Shown piece after piece: positions 23,309-34,300 of a stretch of DNA of 64,000 nucleotides; the stretch's first letter is position 1; each line of letters opens with the position of its first letter. The notes under the pieces were generated by a model. The model saw only the letters and a program-made list of their open reading frames with translations, was not told the origin of the DNA and did not search any database. The translations under genes were made by a program, and so were the position numbers. The stretch is from NCBI RefSeq assembly GCF_009727055.1, contig NC_052352.1:24904327-24968326 (forward strand), in the 5' to 3' direction. This stretch comes from Benincasa hispida (taxonomy: Eukaryota; Streptophyta; Magnoliopsida; Cucurbitales; Cucurbitaceae).

Positions 23309-24901
23309 ATGTGGGGGCATTTCAGATTCAAAATGGGTAAGAGTGAGATTGAAATGAATGGAACGAACGATCTATCTCACAATGTGATAGAAATCAGTGA
23401 GGCTGATCGACAACTTTGTGGTAATGTTGCGATATCCATTGGAAAAATGTTGAAACAACTGCCCCATGTTAATGAAGAAAGTAGCATCTATCGAGTTCCC
23501 AAACAGCTACACGACATGAATCCTAAAGCCTATGACCCTCAACTCATTTCCATCGGCCCTTACCACCATTTTACACGTAAGGATTTGATTGCCACAGAAC
23601 AATATAAGCTGCAAGGTCTTATTAACTTTCTACGCCGTATCAATAATAACAAGATGGAATCATTGGAGGACCTCTTAAAAATAGGAACATTAAAGGCCCT
23701 TGTGGAAAAAGCTCATTGTTGGGTGAAGGAAGCACGAAATTGCTATGCAGCACACATAAACATGAAGGAGGAAGAGTTTGTTATGATGATGCTTGTGGAC
23801 GCTTGTTTCATAGTCGAGTTTTTTATACTATATTATGACCAAGGCCATCCAGATTGTAGATTCTCTCAAATTCAACACAATGTAGATCTTTCATTCTACA
23901 AGGGAATAGTCTTTCATATATTTTATGACTTGACAAAATTGGAAAATCAAGTGCCTTTCTTTCTTCTTCGAAGTCTGTTTCACCTAATACCTGAAGATGA
24001 TGTCCCCATGATCTCCTTTATAGATGATGAAGATGGCCCTATCTCCTTTACACAACTTACGTATAATGTTCTTAATTTTGGGTTTATGGGTAAATATGAA
24101 ATTTGTTGTGAGTTGTTGGAAGAACCAGCCCACTTGGTGGATTTCTTGATTTACTTCCTATTCGTTCCCTTGCCTCCTGGTATGAAGAACAGGCAGCATG
24201 AGAAAAGCAATGAAAATAATAATGATTTCTCAAGCTTACTCCGCTTCCTCTTGCCAGCACATTGGAAGAAGCAGAATGAGGATCAAAACAGTGAAAAGAA
24301 GAAGAATAAGAAGCCTCATGACGAAAACAATATGGAAAAGCAGTGGGTTCCTCCATCCATAACTGAGCTTTGTGAAGCTGGTGTGACCATTAAAAAAGCA
24401 GAAAACACCAAATGTTTGATGAATATAAGCTTCAAAAATGGGGTTTTGGAAATCCCACCTTTATTTATTACCGATTCCTTTGAAATCATTATGCGAAACC
24501 TGATAGCGTTTGAGCATTTCTCCACAGAAAGTAAAAACAAGTATGTAATCCAATACGTTTCATTTTTGGATTATTTGATATGCTCAGATAAAGACGTGAG
24601 TTTACTTGTGAAGGCAGACATCATAATCAATGATATTGGCGGCAGTGATATAGAAGTTTCACAACTGTTTAACAATCTCTGTAAATTTGTAGCAGTCCCA
24701 AGTTATTCTTCTCACTTCAATAATATCAGCAAAGATTTAGTTGAGCACTACAATGGATGGTGGAACAAGTCCAAAGCCTCACTCAAGCATAACTACTTCA
24801 ATACGCCATGGGCCTTTATCTCTTTCTTTGCTGCAACCTTACTCATCATTCTCACCCTCCTTCAAACCATTTTCTCTGCTATATCTGCATTTCCTACCTA
24901 G
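23309..24901 (+). CDS. DUF247 (UPF0481) membrane protein, 530 aa, intact
   Basis: This is the only intact host-type gene seen. Family hallmarks appear in order: 'IYRVPKQLHDMNPKAYDPQL' and 'ISIGPYHH' (residues 60-87), 'DACFIVEFF' (164-172), 'DLTKLENQVPFFLL' (207-220), a charged Lys/Asn/Glu-rich insert (about 289-343), 'CLMNISFKNGVLEIPPL' late in the protein, and a C-terminal 'NYFNTPWAFISFFAATLLI' leading into one hydrophobic span (about 505-526). The layout suggests a cytosolic body anchored by a C-terminal membrane helix. Length is ordinary for the family. The biochemical role of most members is unknown; some grass members are linked to self-incompatibility. The second ATG (23333, residue 9) has the better context (A at -3, G at +4) and may be the true start. 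A copia LTR begins 203 bp after the stop. Confidence 0.9.
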   Translation: MWGHFRFKMGKSEIEMNGTNDLSHNVIEISEADRQLCGNVAISIGKMLKQLPHVNEESSIYRVPKQLHDMNPKAYDPQLISIGPYHHFTRKDLIATEQYKLQGLINFLRRINNNKMESLEDLLKIGTLKALVEKAHCWVKEARNCYAAHINMKEEEFVMMMLVDACFIVEFFILYYDQGHPDCRFSQIQHNVDLSFYKGIVFHIFYDLTKLENQVPFFLLRSLFHLIPEDDVPMISFIDDEDGPISFTQLTYNVLNFGFMGKYEICCELLEEPAHLVDFLIYFLFVPLPPGMKNRQHEKSNENNNDFSSLLRFLLPAHWKKQNEDQNSEKKKNKKPHDENNMEKQWVPPSITELCEAGVTIKKAENTKCLMNISFKNGVLEIPPLFITDSFEIIMRNLIAFEHFSTESKNKYVIQYVSFLDYLICSDKDVSLLVKADIIINDIGGSDIEVSQLFNNLCKFVAVPSYSSHFNNISKDLVEHYNGWWNKSKASLKHNYFNTPWAFISFFAATLLIILTLLQTIFSAISAFPT

Positions 24902-24908
24902 TCAAACC

Positions 24909-24931
<23 letters not shown>
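24909..24931. repeat. (TA)n microsatellite in the 3' UTR
   Basis: Alternating TA for 23 bases, directly after the DUF247 stop codon and followed by 'gtatatatg'. Length variation is likely. Confidence 0.8.
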
Positions 24932-24939
<8 letters not shown>

Positions 24940-25104
24940 GCGTGCCCGCTGTTTTGTCTGTATGTATGTTTGCTCCTTTTTACATTGATAAAAGTTATCC
25001 TAGTATTTTCCACTGTTTCTCGAATATATATTCTATACCTCTTTGGACTTTTTTACTTTTACGTTTTATAAATCCCTACCTTTTTATGTCTTTTATTTTG
25101 AACA

Positions 25105-25761
25105 TGTTGGGCCTGCTTCTTGTTGAATGAATAAAATGAGCCCAAATGATGAATAATATGACCCTTCTTGCTGATCCAATTTCGTGATCCAAATATTTTG
25201 CCCCAAAAGAATTTTGGTTTGGTAGAATACTTGGCTATCATTTGTCCACGAATTTCCAGCTAATGTACTCCACGTGGTTTGCTCCACTAACTTTTGCCTG
25301 ATGGAAATGAAAGAAAAGTTATTCTGATGGAATGAATTTTTCAGAATTAATTTCCTTTCTCTCTCTCTCGTTCTCTCTTTCGATTTCTGTAGAGCTTCTT
25401 CTAACTCTATTTTTCTGTTTGTTTTGTGTGACTGCTTGAGTAAATGATCGATGAACAAAAGCATGCAATCTTGTAGAAGAGAGGAGGAAGAAAAACGCTA
25501 CATAACGATATACGTGGTTCGGCAAATGATGCCTACATCAACAGGAAGGAGAAGGGATCTTTATTTTAGAGCTAAGTCACAGATTTTCTTTTACATATTT
25601 CAAGTTTTCTGGAAGCTATTGTAATTGTATGCTGTGAAATTTGTAAATGATGAGTACTTATACTATTTTCTTATACAAGTAGTTACAATAACAAACTGTA
25701 AAAGTTAAAAGAAATGTGAATAGTTCTTGAATATGTTGAATGTTTGAGCTTATTTTCTTCA
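25105..25761 (-). repeat. Copia 3' LTR
   Basis: TGTTGGGCC...TCTTCA on the plus strand, a direct repeat of 29867-30538. It lies next to the DUF247 3' end. AATAAA at 25130 on the plus strand could serve the neighbouring gene as a polyadenylation signal. Confidence 0.88.
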
Positions 25762-25799
25762 AATCTCCACCTTAAGCTCAATCCAGTTTTAACATGTCT

Positions 25800-26336
25800 T
25801 CACCCTTTTTTAGGAAGCCGGAACCCGATCTGACCAAGACAGTTTGCTACCTTGAGTTTGGTCACAGGTTTGGAAAGCATGTCGACTGCATTTTCGGTGG
25901 TATGAACTTTAAGCACCTCAACTTCTCCTTTCTCTATTCTGTTTCTTACAAATTGATACTTAATGTCTATGTGTTTGGTCCTTGAATGATACTGAGGATT
26001 TTTAGATAGCTGAATGGCACTTTGGTTATAACAGTAGATCTTTACTATTGCTTGATTAATACCAAAGTTCTTCATCAATCCTTTTAACCATAGTGATTCT
26101 TTTATTGCTTCTGATAAATCTATGTACTCTACTTTTGTGGTTGATAATGTTGTGATTGACTACAAATTTGCTTTCTAACACAACCAGTTAGGACCAAATA
26201 AGAATAGATAACCTGTTAATGATCTTCTTTTGTCTTGGTCACCTACAAAATCTGAATCAACATATCCATATAGCTCTAAATTTGATTTGTTAGTACTTTG
26301 ATATGTTGATTTTGACTGTATACCAAATTAGATATC
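25800..26336 (-). pseudogene. pol: Copia RNase H region
   Basis: RNase H removes RNA from the RNA-DNA hybrid. The minus strand reads, from the right, a damaged start, then 'TTLSTTKVEYIDLSEAIKE' near 26110-26160, and an open 92-residue end with 'CYNQSAIQLSKNPQYHSRTK', 'HIDIKYQFVRNRIEKGEV' and a closing 'GQIGFRLPKKG'. The 'DNQSAI' motif reads YNQSAI, so the acid residue is lost. Stops at about 26175-26300 separate it from RT. Confidence 0.8.
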
Positions 26337-27679
26337 TTAAAATTCATTTTTTTGTTTTCCAATGTTTTTTCCCAGGGTTGACATGTATCTACTGACAAGG
26401 CTAGTGTTGTATGATAGGTCTGGTCTAGTAGATATCATTAAGTATATTAAACTCCCTACTGTTTGATTGTATGGAATTGATTGCATTTGAGTCAAATGTT
26501 CTATGTTTGTTTCTTTTGGTGAGTTTTTTGAGGAAAGTTTAAAATGACTAGCAATAGGTATAGTGACTGGTTTTGCATTAGACATATTAAATCTGTTATT
26601 ACTTTTTTTACAGTAGGTTACTTGACTAATGGGTAGAGTTGAGGAAGTCCTGTCTCTTTGAATTTCAATCCCAAGGATCTTTCTAGACTGACCCAAATCC
26701 TTCATGTCAAATTCTCTCTTTAGGAGAATTTTTACATGAATTAAATCCTCCTTAGATTTCCCTGCTAGTAGCATATCATCAACATAGAGTAGTAGATAGA
26801 CTTTATCCTTATAGGTAGATGAATTAATATAAGAACAAATATCATAGGAACTTCTTTGAAATCCAATACTCTCTATGCAATCATTAAATCTTCTGTACCA
26901 GCATCTAGGGGATTGTTTAAGACCATATATAGACTTATTTAAGAGACAATATAGGTCTTCTTTTCCTCTTTCTTCAAATCCTTTAGGTTGAACCATATAG
27001 ATAACCTCATCTAGATTTACATGAAGGAAAGAATTTTTAACATCTAGTTGATCTAGTTCAAGGTTGTACTGAGCAACTAGAGATAAAAGAAGTCTAATAG
27101 AGGTTTGTTTTACTACTGGTGAAAAAAATTCAGAATAATCTATGCCTTCCCTCTAAGTAAACCCTTTAGCCACTAGCCTTGCCTTATATCTAGGCTTTTC
27201 TTCTTTGGTAGAACCTCTTTTAGTTTATATATCCATTTAGAGGCTATAGGTTTGCATCCTTTAGGAAGAGGGGCTAGGGTCCAAGTATTATTGATAGTGA
27301 GTGATTCCAGTTCTTCACACATAGCTTGAATCCAAGACCTAGCATTAGGACAGTTTACTGCCTCTGCAAAAGTGGTTGGTTCTTGGTCATTAGGAGCTAT
27401 TGTGGCATTTAGGACTAGGTTCATGTAATTAGTTTCAGTATACCTAGCTGGAGGAACTATCACTCTTTTTTGTCTATCCCTAGCCAAAGAATACTGACTT
27501 AGATCAAGTACAACTTCCGTATTCCCTGTATTCTCATTTGATATATCCTCTTCTTCTTCTTCAGTTTCAATAGGAGGGTTATGGTTAGTAAAAGAATCTT
27601 TAGGTGTCTCCACCTCAATCCTAGCAGTATTAGGGCTATTAAGAACTTCATAAGTTGTGTTTTCCTTTTGCATAAACAT
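26337..27679 (-). pseudogene. pol: Copia reverse transcriptase
   Basis: Matches the copia RT (RVT_2) domain. The N-terminal part (27173-27679) contains 'WIQAMCEELESLTINNTWTL' and 'GCKPIASKWIYKLKE'. The middle (27000-27170) is frameshifted. The rest (26337-26996) is open for 219 residues, with 'LLNKSIYGLKQSPRCWYRRF', the catalytic YVDDM at 26772-26786, 'FDMKDLGQSRKILGIEI' and 'GSLIYLMISTRPDL'. The two open pieces are in different frames, so no full RT can be made. Confidence 0.88.
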
Positions 27680-28388
27680 CTCTTTTCTCTGAAAGTGATA
27701 TCTCTGCTTATGACAAACTTTTTCTCAATAGGATTCCACATCTTAAAGCCTTTGACACCTTCTGAGAACCTAACAAACATACACTTTACTGCCCTTGACT
27801 TTAGTTTCCCCTGATTTTGGTGAATATAGCCAACACATCCAAATACTCTTAGATTTTCTAGGTTAGGTGGATGTATGGTCCATTTTTCTTCAGGAGTTAA
27901 AAAGTTTAGGGAGAAATGAGGACACCTATTTAAGGTGTACACAGTGTAGCTTGCTGCCTCAGCCCAATATTTTTCACTAAGGATTACATCTGGGAGAATA
28001 CATCTAACCCTTTCTATGACTGTTCTATTTAGTCTTTCAGCTACTCCATTCTGTTGAGGAGTGAATCTAACAGTCCTATTCCTAGTTATTCCTGTTTCTT
28101 TACAGAATTTGTTAAACTCTTCACTACAAAATTCCAGTCCATTATCAGTTCTTAGGTATTTAATTTCTTTAGAATTTGCTTCTCTATCATGAGTTTCCAT
28201 TCCATAAACCTATCAAACACTTGGTCTTTAGTTTTAAGGAAGTAGACCCAACTTTTTCTAGAGAAGTCATCAGTGAAAGAAAGTAAATACTTTGAGCCAC
28301 TTAGGCTAGGTGTAGGAGCTGGACCCCATAGGTCAGAGTGTATATAATCTAAGATAGCTTTTGTGGTGTGTTGTGCTTTGGTGAAACT
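27499..28388 (-). pseudogene. pol: Copia integrase core and C-terminal region
   Basis: Open for 233 residues (27499-28200) with 'YLRTDNGLEFCSEEFNKFC' (second catalytic Asp), 'RFTPQQNGVAERLNRTV' (catalytic Glu within), 'YWAEAASYTVYTLNRCP', and the 'LRVFGCVGYIH' and 'KCMFVRFSEGVKGFKMW' blocks of copia integrases. The first-Asp part lies at 28200-28388, where frames are broken. Its 3' end overlaps the RT frame in another frame, showing a frameshift near 27680. Confidence 0.85.
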
Positions 28389-28901
28389 TTACCTTGTGGC
28401 TTTTCCTAAAACACAGTGTTCACAAAAGGTTAGATTTTCTAAGAGACCTTTAGGTAGAATCCCTTGTTTAGATAGGACTTCTAGGCCTTTAGCACTAATG
28501 TGAGATAATCTTTTGTGCCATACATCAGCCTCTGTGATCTCATTTGTGGTGGCAACATATGCCCCTGTCATCATTTCAACTCCTTTGACCATAAATAAGT
28601 CATTTATCTTTTCCCTAACTAATACCACCTTAGAATCCTTTAGCACCTCAAGGGTTCCTCCTTTACCCCTGTACTTACAACCAATTACATCTAGCATACC
28701 TAAGGAGGTTAGATTTCTCTTAAGTAGTGGAACATATCTCACATTCCTAAGAAGTTTAATAGTTCTATCCTTAAGTTTCTTGGAAACAAAACCAATGCCT
28801 TCTATCTTACAGCCTTGGTTGTTTCCCATATACACCATTTCTTCTTCAATTTCTTTAAAGTGTTCAACCAAGGTCTCATTGAGGTCATGTGGTAGGTGCA
28901 T
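28389..28901 (-). pseudogene. pol: Copia protease remnant and GAG-pre-integrase domain
   Basis: Open for 170 residues. The end shows the integrase zinc-binding (HHCC) part, 'VWHKRLSHISAKGLEVLSKQ' and 'FCEHCVLGKATR'. The upstream part, 'LLRNVRYVPLLKRNLTSLGM', is the usual protease-to-integrase stretch. The protease active site lies just upstream (28900-28930), where 'WVLDSRCTYHM' can be read: the family has DSGCT or DSGAS, so Gly is changed to Arg. Confidence 0.82.
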
Positions 28902-29039
28902 CTAGAATCTAGGACCCAATCATGTTTTCCTAGAGGATTTATATGGTTGGATTTGTCTAAAGTTGAGGCTAAAGCATCTGAGTAGATAAAAGAGCCTTCT
29001 ACAACTGATGCCTTGGTTTGTTTTCCTTTTGAGTCCTTT

Positions 29040-29720
29040 TCTTTCTCTTGATTCTTTCTTTTTAGGATAAAACAGTCCTTAATTAAATGTCTTTTCTTTT
29101 TGCAATACTTACATTTTATTTTCTATTTTGACTTATTATCTTCTGAGTTGTGAGGTTTTATGTCCTTTTAATGATTTTGTTTGAAGTTTCCTTTAGCAAA
29201 TAACCCTTCACCACTAGGATGATTCTTTCTATCAATCTGTAACTCTAGCTCTCTGGTTCTTAGAGTTGAGATTATAGTGTCTATGCTTATACTGTCCCTT
29301 CCATACTTTAGAGAATTTTTAATTTCTTTATAGGGTTCATACAAAGAGTTTAGAAGCACATATGCCTCATTTTCATCACCAAGTTTTTCTCCTAGAGTTT
29401 TAAATTCAGCAACAATTTTCTTGAACTCATCTAAGTTATCAGTTAAAGTTTTAGATGAATTCATTTTAAATGTAAAGAATTTCTCCCTAATATAAATTTT
29501 ACTAGGAAGATCTTTAGTAGCATATAACTCTTCTAGTTTAGTCCATATCTATAGGCAGTTTCTTGATCTAAAATTTGTCTAAGAACACTGTCACTAAGGT
29601 TTAGAACCAACATACCATAGGCTGCCGCTTCCAGTCTTCTTTTTCTTAGACTGTCACAGTGGCAGGAAGTGTTGATGTGTCAAGGAGGGCTCTGTGAGCT
29701 TTCTACTGGCTGAGAATCGC
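29040..29720 (-). pseudogene. gag: Copia gag with CCHC zinc knuckle
   Basis: The minus strand reads 'AAYGMLVLNLSDSVLRQIL' near 29580-29630, a stop, then an open stretch (29168-29464) with 'LTDNLDEFKKIVAEFKTLGE' and 'YVLLNSLYEPYKEIKNSLKY', which is the UBN2-type copia Gag. After another break comes 'CKYCKKKRHLIKDC' near 29075-29115, a CCHC nucleic-acid-binding knuckle. Confidence 0.8.
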
Positions 29721-29850
29721 TTGATTTTGGCCTTCACAGACCGAAGTCTCCTTTGCCATCGAATTTCTTCACTTCGAATCTTGCTACTGACATTTTTGGA
29801 TGAAAAACTTGAATATTGAGTCTTCAAGAACTATAATCTTGTAAGTATTT

Positions 29851-29863
29851 TGCTCTGATACCA
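29851..29863 (-). other. Initiator-Met tRNA primer binding site (copia)
   Basis: TGGTATCAGAGCA on the minus strand, three bases inside the 5' LTR. This is the usual primer site of plant copia elements. Confidence 0.85.
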
Positions 29864-29866
29864 CTT

Positions 29867-30538
29867 TGTTGGGCCTGCTTCTTTTTTAATAAATAAAATG
29901 AGCCCAAATGATGAATAATATGGCCCTTCTTGCTGATCCAATTTCGTGAGTCCAAATATTTTGCCCCAAAAGAATTTTGGTTTGGTAGAATACTTGGCTA
30001 TCGTTTGTCCACGAACTTTCAACTGATGCACTCCACGTGGTTTGCTCTACTAACCCTTGTCTGATGGAAGTGAAAGAAAAGTTATTCTGATGGGATGAAT
30101 TTTTCAGAATTAATTTCCTTTCTCTGTCTCTCACTCTCTCTCTCTCCTTCTCTCTTTCGATTTATGCAGCGCTTCTTCTAGCCCTAATTTTCTTTTTATT
30201 TTGTGCGACTGCTTGAGTAAACAATCGATGAACAAAAGCATGAAATCTTGTAGAAAAAAGGAGGAAGAAAAACACTACACAATGATATACGTGGTTTGAT
30301 AAATGATGCCTACATCCACAGGAAGGAGAAGAGATCTTTATTTGAGAGTTAAGTCACAGATTTTTCTTTTACAGATTTCAAGTTTTCTTGAAGCTATTGT
30401 AATTGTATGCTACAAAATTTGGAAATGATTAGTACTTATACAATTTTCTAATACAAGTAGTTACAATAACAAACTGTAAAAATTAAAGAAATGTGAATAG
30501 TTCTTGAATATGTTGAATGTTTGAGCTTATTTTCTTCA
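29867..30538 (-). repeat. Copia 5' LTR
   Basis: Direct repeat of 25105-25761, with the same ends (TGTTGGGCC...TCTTCA on the plus strand). Differences are mostly single-base changes and a few short indels. Confidence 0.88.
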
Positions 30539-30819
30539 GAATGTTATAGAAAGATTTTTCGCTTAGACCATTATTTGTTAAATTCATAGACCTATTAAAT
30601 ATATAATTAAAAGTTTAAGATTTTATTAGATACAAATTTAAATAAGAAATTATAAATTTAAAAATTTGAATTGCACTTTGTATAGTTATTAAAAGCTTGT
30701 ATAATGGAGAATTTTACCTTTTCATTTTACCCTCAATTTTTTAGAAACTGTCTATTTTACTCAGCTTCATTCTCTTTCATCAACTTGATGGCAACACCCA
30801 TGTCAGCACGCTAGAACAT
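30539..30819. other. AT-rich spacer
   Basis: No gene, repeat or motif recognised. Confidence 0.4.
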
Positions 30820-30880
30820 AGGGGTGTACGTGGGTTGGGTTGGGTTGAGGATTTTTTCTGGACCAACCCGAAAATCTAGG
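30820..30880. repeat. End of a 'gggttgggtt' MITE-like repeat
   Basis: 'ggggtgtacgtgggttgggt' followed by 'ccaacccgaaaatctagg' matches the start of the fuller elements at 57372 and (reversed) 42602. It is cut off by the CACTA-like sequence at 30881, which probably inserted here. Confidence 0.5.
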
Positions 30881-31240
30881 CACTACAAGAATTCTAGGCT
30901 AAATCGACATTAAAAGCTTTAATGTTGATTGACAACCGACATTAAAGATAGTGTTATTAAAGTCCATTAATGTCGGTTATCTTTAATGTCAATTTTAAAC
31001 CAACATTGAAGAGGGTGTACAATGTCGGTTTAAAACGGACATTAAAGAGTTTTAATAACACTATCTTTAATGTTGGTTGTCAACTAACATTAAAGTCCAA
31101 AATTATTGTCCATTTTTTCCTATTATTATCTATTTTTTGTAAATACTATGTCTGTTTTTTTTTTCATTTATTGTCCATGTATTCAATATAATTATTGTCC
31201 AATCCATTTTTTAATGTCGGTCTAAAAGTTAAAAACGGCA
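30881..31240. mobile_element. CACTA-type transposon terminus with fold-back repeats
   Basis: It begins CACTACAAGAATTCTAGG, the canonical CACTA (En/Spm) terminal inverted repeat with one change, then many 'aatgtcggtt' / 'aaccgacatt' words, the sub-terminal repeats of such elements. 30920-30962 is nearly the reverse complement of about 31049-31093. No TTGTAGTG partner end and no transposase are seen, so it is a fragment or a deletion derivative. Confidence 0.7.
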
Positions 31241-31342
31241 TATTCCTAAAACAAAGGTAATCAACCTGTCCATGCACAAAATAAATTCTTAATTGCTTTC
31301 ACAAATCCATAATAATAAGTCACAAAAGTGATAGTAGGAAAG

Positions 31343-34300
31343 GGTTGGCTCAACAGCGCCGGCTCAATAAACCTCCATTTCAGGGGTAAGACTGGGTAAA
31401 TAGCTGGAGACATAGGGTGCAAGATGGAATTCGCTCCTACCCGCTTTTAGAGATAGTAGAGAAGTTGTTCCCTTAAGTGCTGACTCCGGATCTTGAATAA
31501 GGGGCCCCAACCTCTCATTGGCCCGAGAGGGACTCGGTTTATTAATTGGATCACAAATCAATTGTTCATTAGAGGATCAATGGGACTTAAGGAACAAGAG
31601 GTAATCTTGGGGGTAAAACAGACATTTGACCCAATCATTATTACGAGTGAGCTGTGAAGGGTTAATTTACTAATCATGGTTATATCAAGTGGATATAATA
31701 TATCTATAGTGAGGGGAGTGCAACTATGAGCTTTAGTGGAGTGACCTATTAGTTAATGAATGGGAGTTAATTCGGTGTAATGAATTTAGCCAATTAATCT
31801 CGGATTGTTGGAGCCTATGATCTGTATGTCCGCGAAGTCCCCGTACTAGCTCGTAAATGGATTAGCTTTAGAGTAGTGTGATAAGTTAATTTGAAACGTT
31901 CAAATTAGAATTAAGGGAATTAGTAATTATATGTGTTATAATTACACGTTTAATTTTGGAATAAAATGAAATTGGAGAATTAATTAATATTTGAATATGA
32001 TTTAAATATTAAATTCATGAAGGTGGACCTTGTGTAAAATTAATTCATGCAGATGAAATTTGTATAAAATTAATTCATGAATGTGGAATTTGTGTAAATA
32101 TTCACTCCTACCCGCTTTTAGGGACAGTTGAGAGGTTGTTCCCTTAAGTGTTGACTTCAGGTCTTGAATAAGGGGCCCTACCCTCTCATTGCTAAAGAGA
32201 GACTCGATTTGTTGATTGGATCACAAATCAATTGTTCATTAGAAGATCAGTGGGACATAAGGAACAATAGGTAATATCGGTGGTAAAACAGACATTTAAC
32301 CCAATCGTTATTACGAGCGACCTGTGAAGGGTTAACTTACTAATCATGGTTATATCAAGTGGACATAATATATCTACAGTGAGGGGGATGTAACTATGGG
32401 CTTTAGTGGAGTGACCTATTAGTTAATGAATGGGAGTTAATTTGGTGTAATGTGTTTAGCCAATTAATCTCGGATCGTTGGAGCATATGATCTGTAGGTC
32501 CGCGAAGTCCTCTACTAGCTCGTAAATGGATTAGCTTTAGAGTAGCATGATAAGTTAATTTGAAATATTTAAATTAGAATTAATGGAATTAGTAATTATA
32601 TGTGTTATAATTACACGTTTAATTTTGGAATTAAACGGAATTGGAGAATTAATCAATATTTGAATATGATTTAAATATTAAATTCATAAAGGTGGAACTT
32701 GTGTAAAATTAATTCTTGAAGATGAAATTTGTGTAAAATTAATTCATGAAGGTGGAATTTGTGTAAATATTCACTCCTACCCACTTTTAGGGATAGTAGA
32801 GAGGTTGTTCCCTTAAGTGCTAACTCCGGGTCTTGAATAAAGAGCCCTACCTCTCATTGGCCCGAGAGGGACTCAGTTTGTTGATTGGATCACAAATTAA
32901 TTGTTTATTAGAGGATCAGTGAGACTTAAGGAACAATAGGTAATCTCGAAGGTAAAACAGACATTTGACCCAATCGTTATTACGAACAACCTGTAAAGGG
33001 TTAACTTACTAATCATGGTTATATCAAGTGGACATAATATATCTACAGTGAGGGGAGTGAAACTATGGGCTTTAGTGGAGTGAACTATTAGTTAACGGAT
33101 GGGAGTTAATTCGGTGTAATGAGTTTAACCAATTAATCTCGGATTGTTGGAGCTCATGATCTGTAGGTCCGCGAGGTCCCTCTACTAACTCGTAAATGGA
33201 TTAGCTTTAAAGTAGTGTGATAAGTTAATTTGAAACGTTCAAATTAGAATTAAAGAAATTAGTAATTATGTATTATAATTACACGTTTAATTTTGAAATT
33301 AAACGGAATTGGAGAATTAATTAATATTTAAATATGATATAAATATTAAATTCATGAAGGTGGAATTTGTGTAAAATTAATTAATGATGGTAGAATTTGT
33401 GTAAATATTCACTCCCACCTGCTTTTAGGAATAGTAGAGAGGTCGTTCCTTAAGTACTGACTTCGGGTCTTGAATAAGGGGCCTCACCCTCTCATTGGCC
33501 CGGGAGGGACTCAATTTGTTGATTGGATCACAAATCAATTGTTCATTAGAGAATCAGTGGGACTTAAGGAACAATAGGTAATCTCGAAGGTAAAACAGAC
33601 ATTTAACCCAATCGTTATTACGAACAACCTGTGAAGGGTTAACTTACTAATCATGGTTATATCAAGTGGACATAATATATCTACAGTGAGGGGAGTGAAA
33701 CTATGGGCTTTAGTGGATTGACCTATTAGTTAACGGATAGGAGTTAATTCGTTGTAATGAATTTAACCAATTAATCTCGGATCGTTGGAGCCCATGATCT
33801 ATAGGCCCGCGAGGTCCCCCTATTAGCTCGTAAATGGATTAGCTTTAGAGTAGCGTGGTAAATTAATTTGAAACGTTCAAATTAGAATTAAGGGAATTAG
33901 TAATTATATGTGTTATAATTACACGTTTAATTTTGGAATTAAACGGAATTTGAGAATTAATTAATATTTAAATATAATTTAAATATTAAATTCTTGAAGG
34001 TGAAATTTGTGTAAAATTAATTTAATACGTTGATATAAAATTACCATTAGAGATTATTAAATTATTTAATTAATTATTTATTGTAAATCTTATTAGAAAA
34101 TTAATTTATGAAATTAATTTTGTAAAATTAATAAATGTTTTCAATTTTAAAAAATAATTTTTTTTAAAATCATTTTGATATTGGAAAAAATTGAAAACAC
34201 AACTTTTTTAAAGTTGGATTTCTCCACTATCATGAACTAGCTCACACAAAACCCAGTTCATTCAAGCTTCAATATTCCAAGCATGAGCTGCATCTCATGC

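Larger units (their letters stand above)
25105..30538 (-). mobile_element. Ty1/copia retrotransposon, near complete, broken
   Basis: A full element on the minus strand: 5' LTR 29867-30538, initiator-Met-type primer site 29851-29863, gag, protease remnant, integrase, RT, RNase H, 3' LTR 25105-25761. The domain order (integrase before RT) is copia. The LTRs are very similar (657 and 672 bp), pointing to a fairly recent insertion, yet the coding part has several stops and frameshifts. The five bases outside the ends are gaaca and gaatg, only partly matching, so the target duplication is not clean. Confidence 0.88.

Noticed and set aside
24741..25130. 129-residue plus-strand frame overlapping the DUF247 end
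   Set aside because: It overlaps the true frame and runs through the (TA)n tract into the copia LTR. Its Tyr-Ile run comes from the microsatellite.
25093..25464. 123-residue minus-strand frame in the copia 3' LTR
   Set aside because: It lies inside the LTR, and a similar frame appears in the 5' LTR (29886-30134). No domain; LTRs do not normally encode protein in this family.
28513..28905. 130-residue plus-strand frame
   Set aside because: Antisense to the copia GAG-pre-integrase region.
25095..30550. A clean 5-bp target duplication for the copia element
   Set aside because: The flanks read gaaca and gaatg, which agree at only three bases. I could not support it.
31430..34025. CRISPR-like or gene-array reading of the tandem units
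   Set aside because: Units of 0.65 kb are long, AT-rich and non-coding, and match LTR sequence. There are no spacers.
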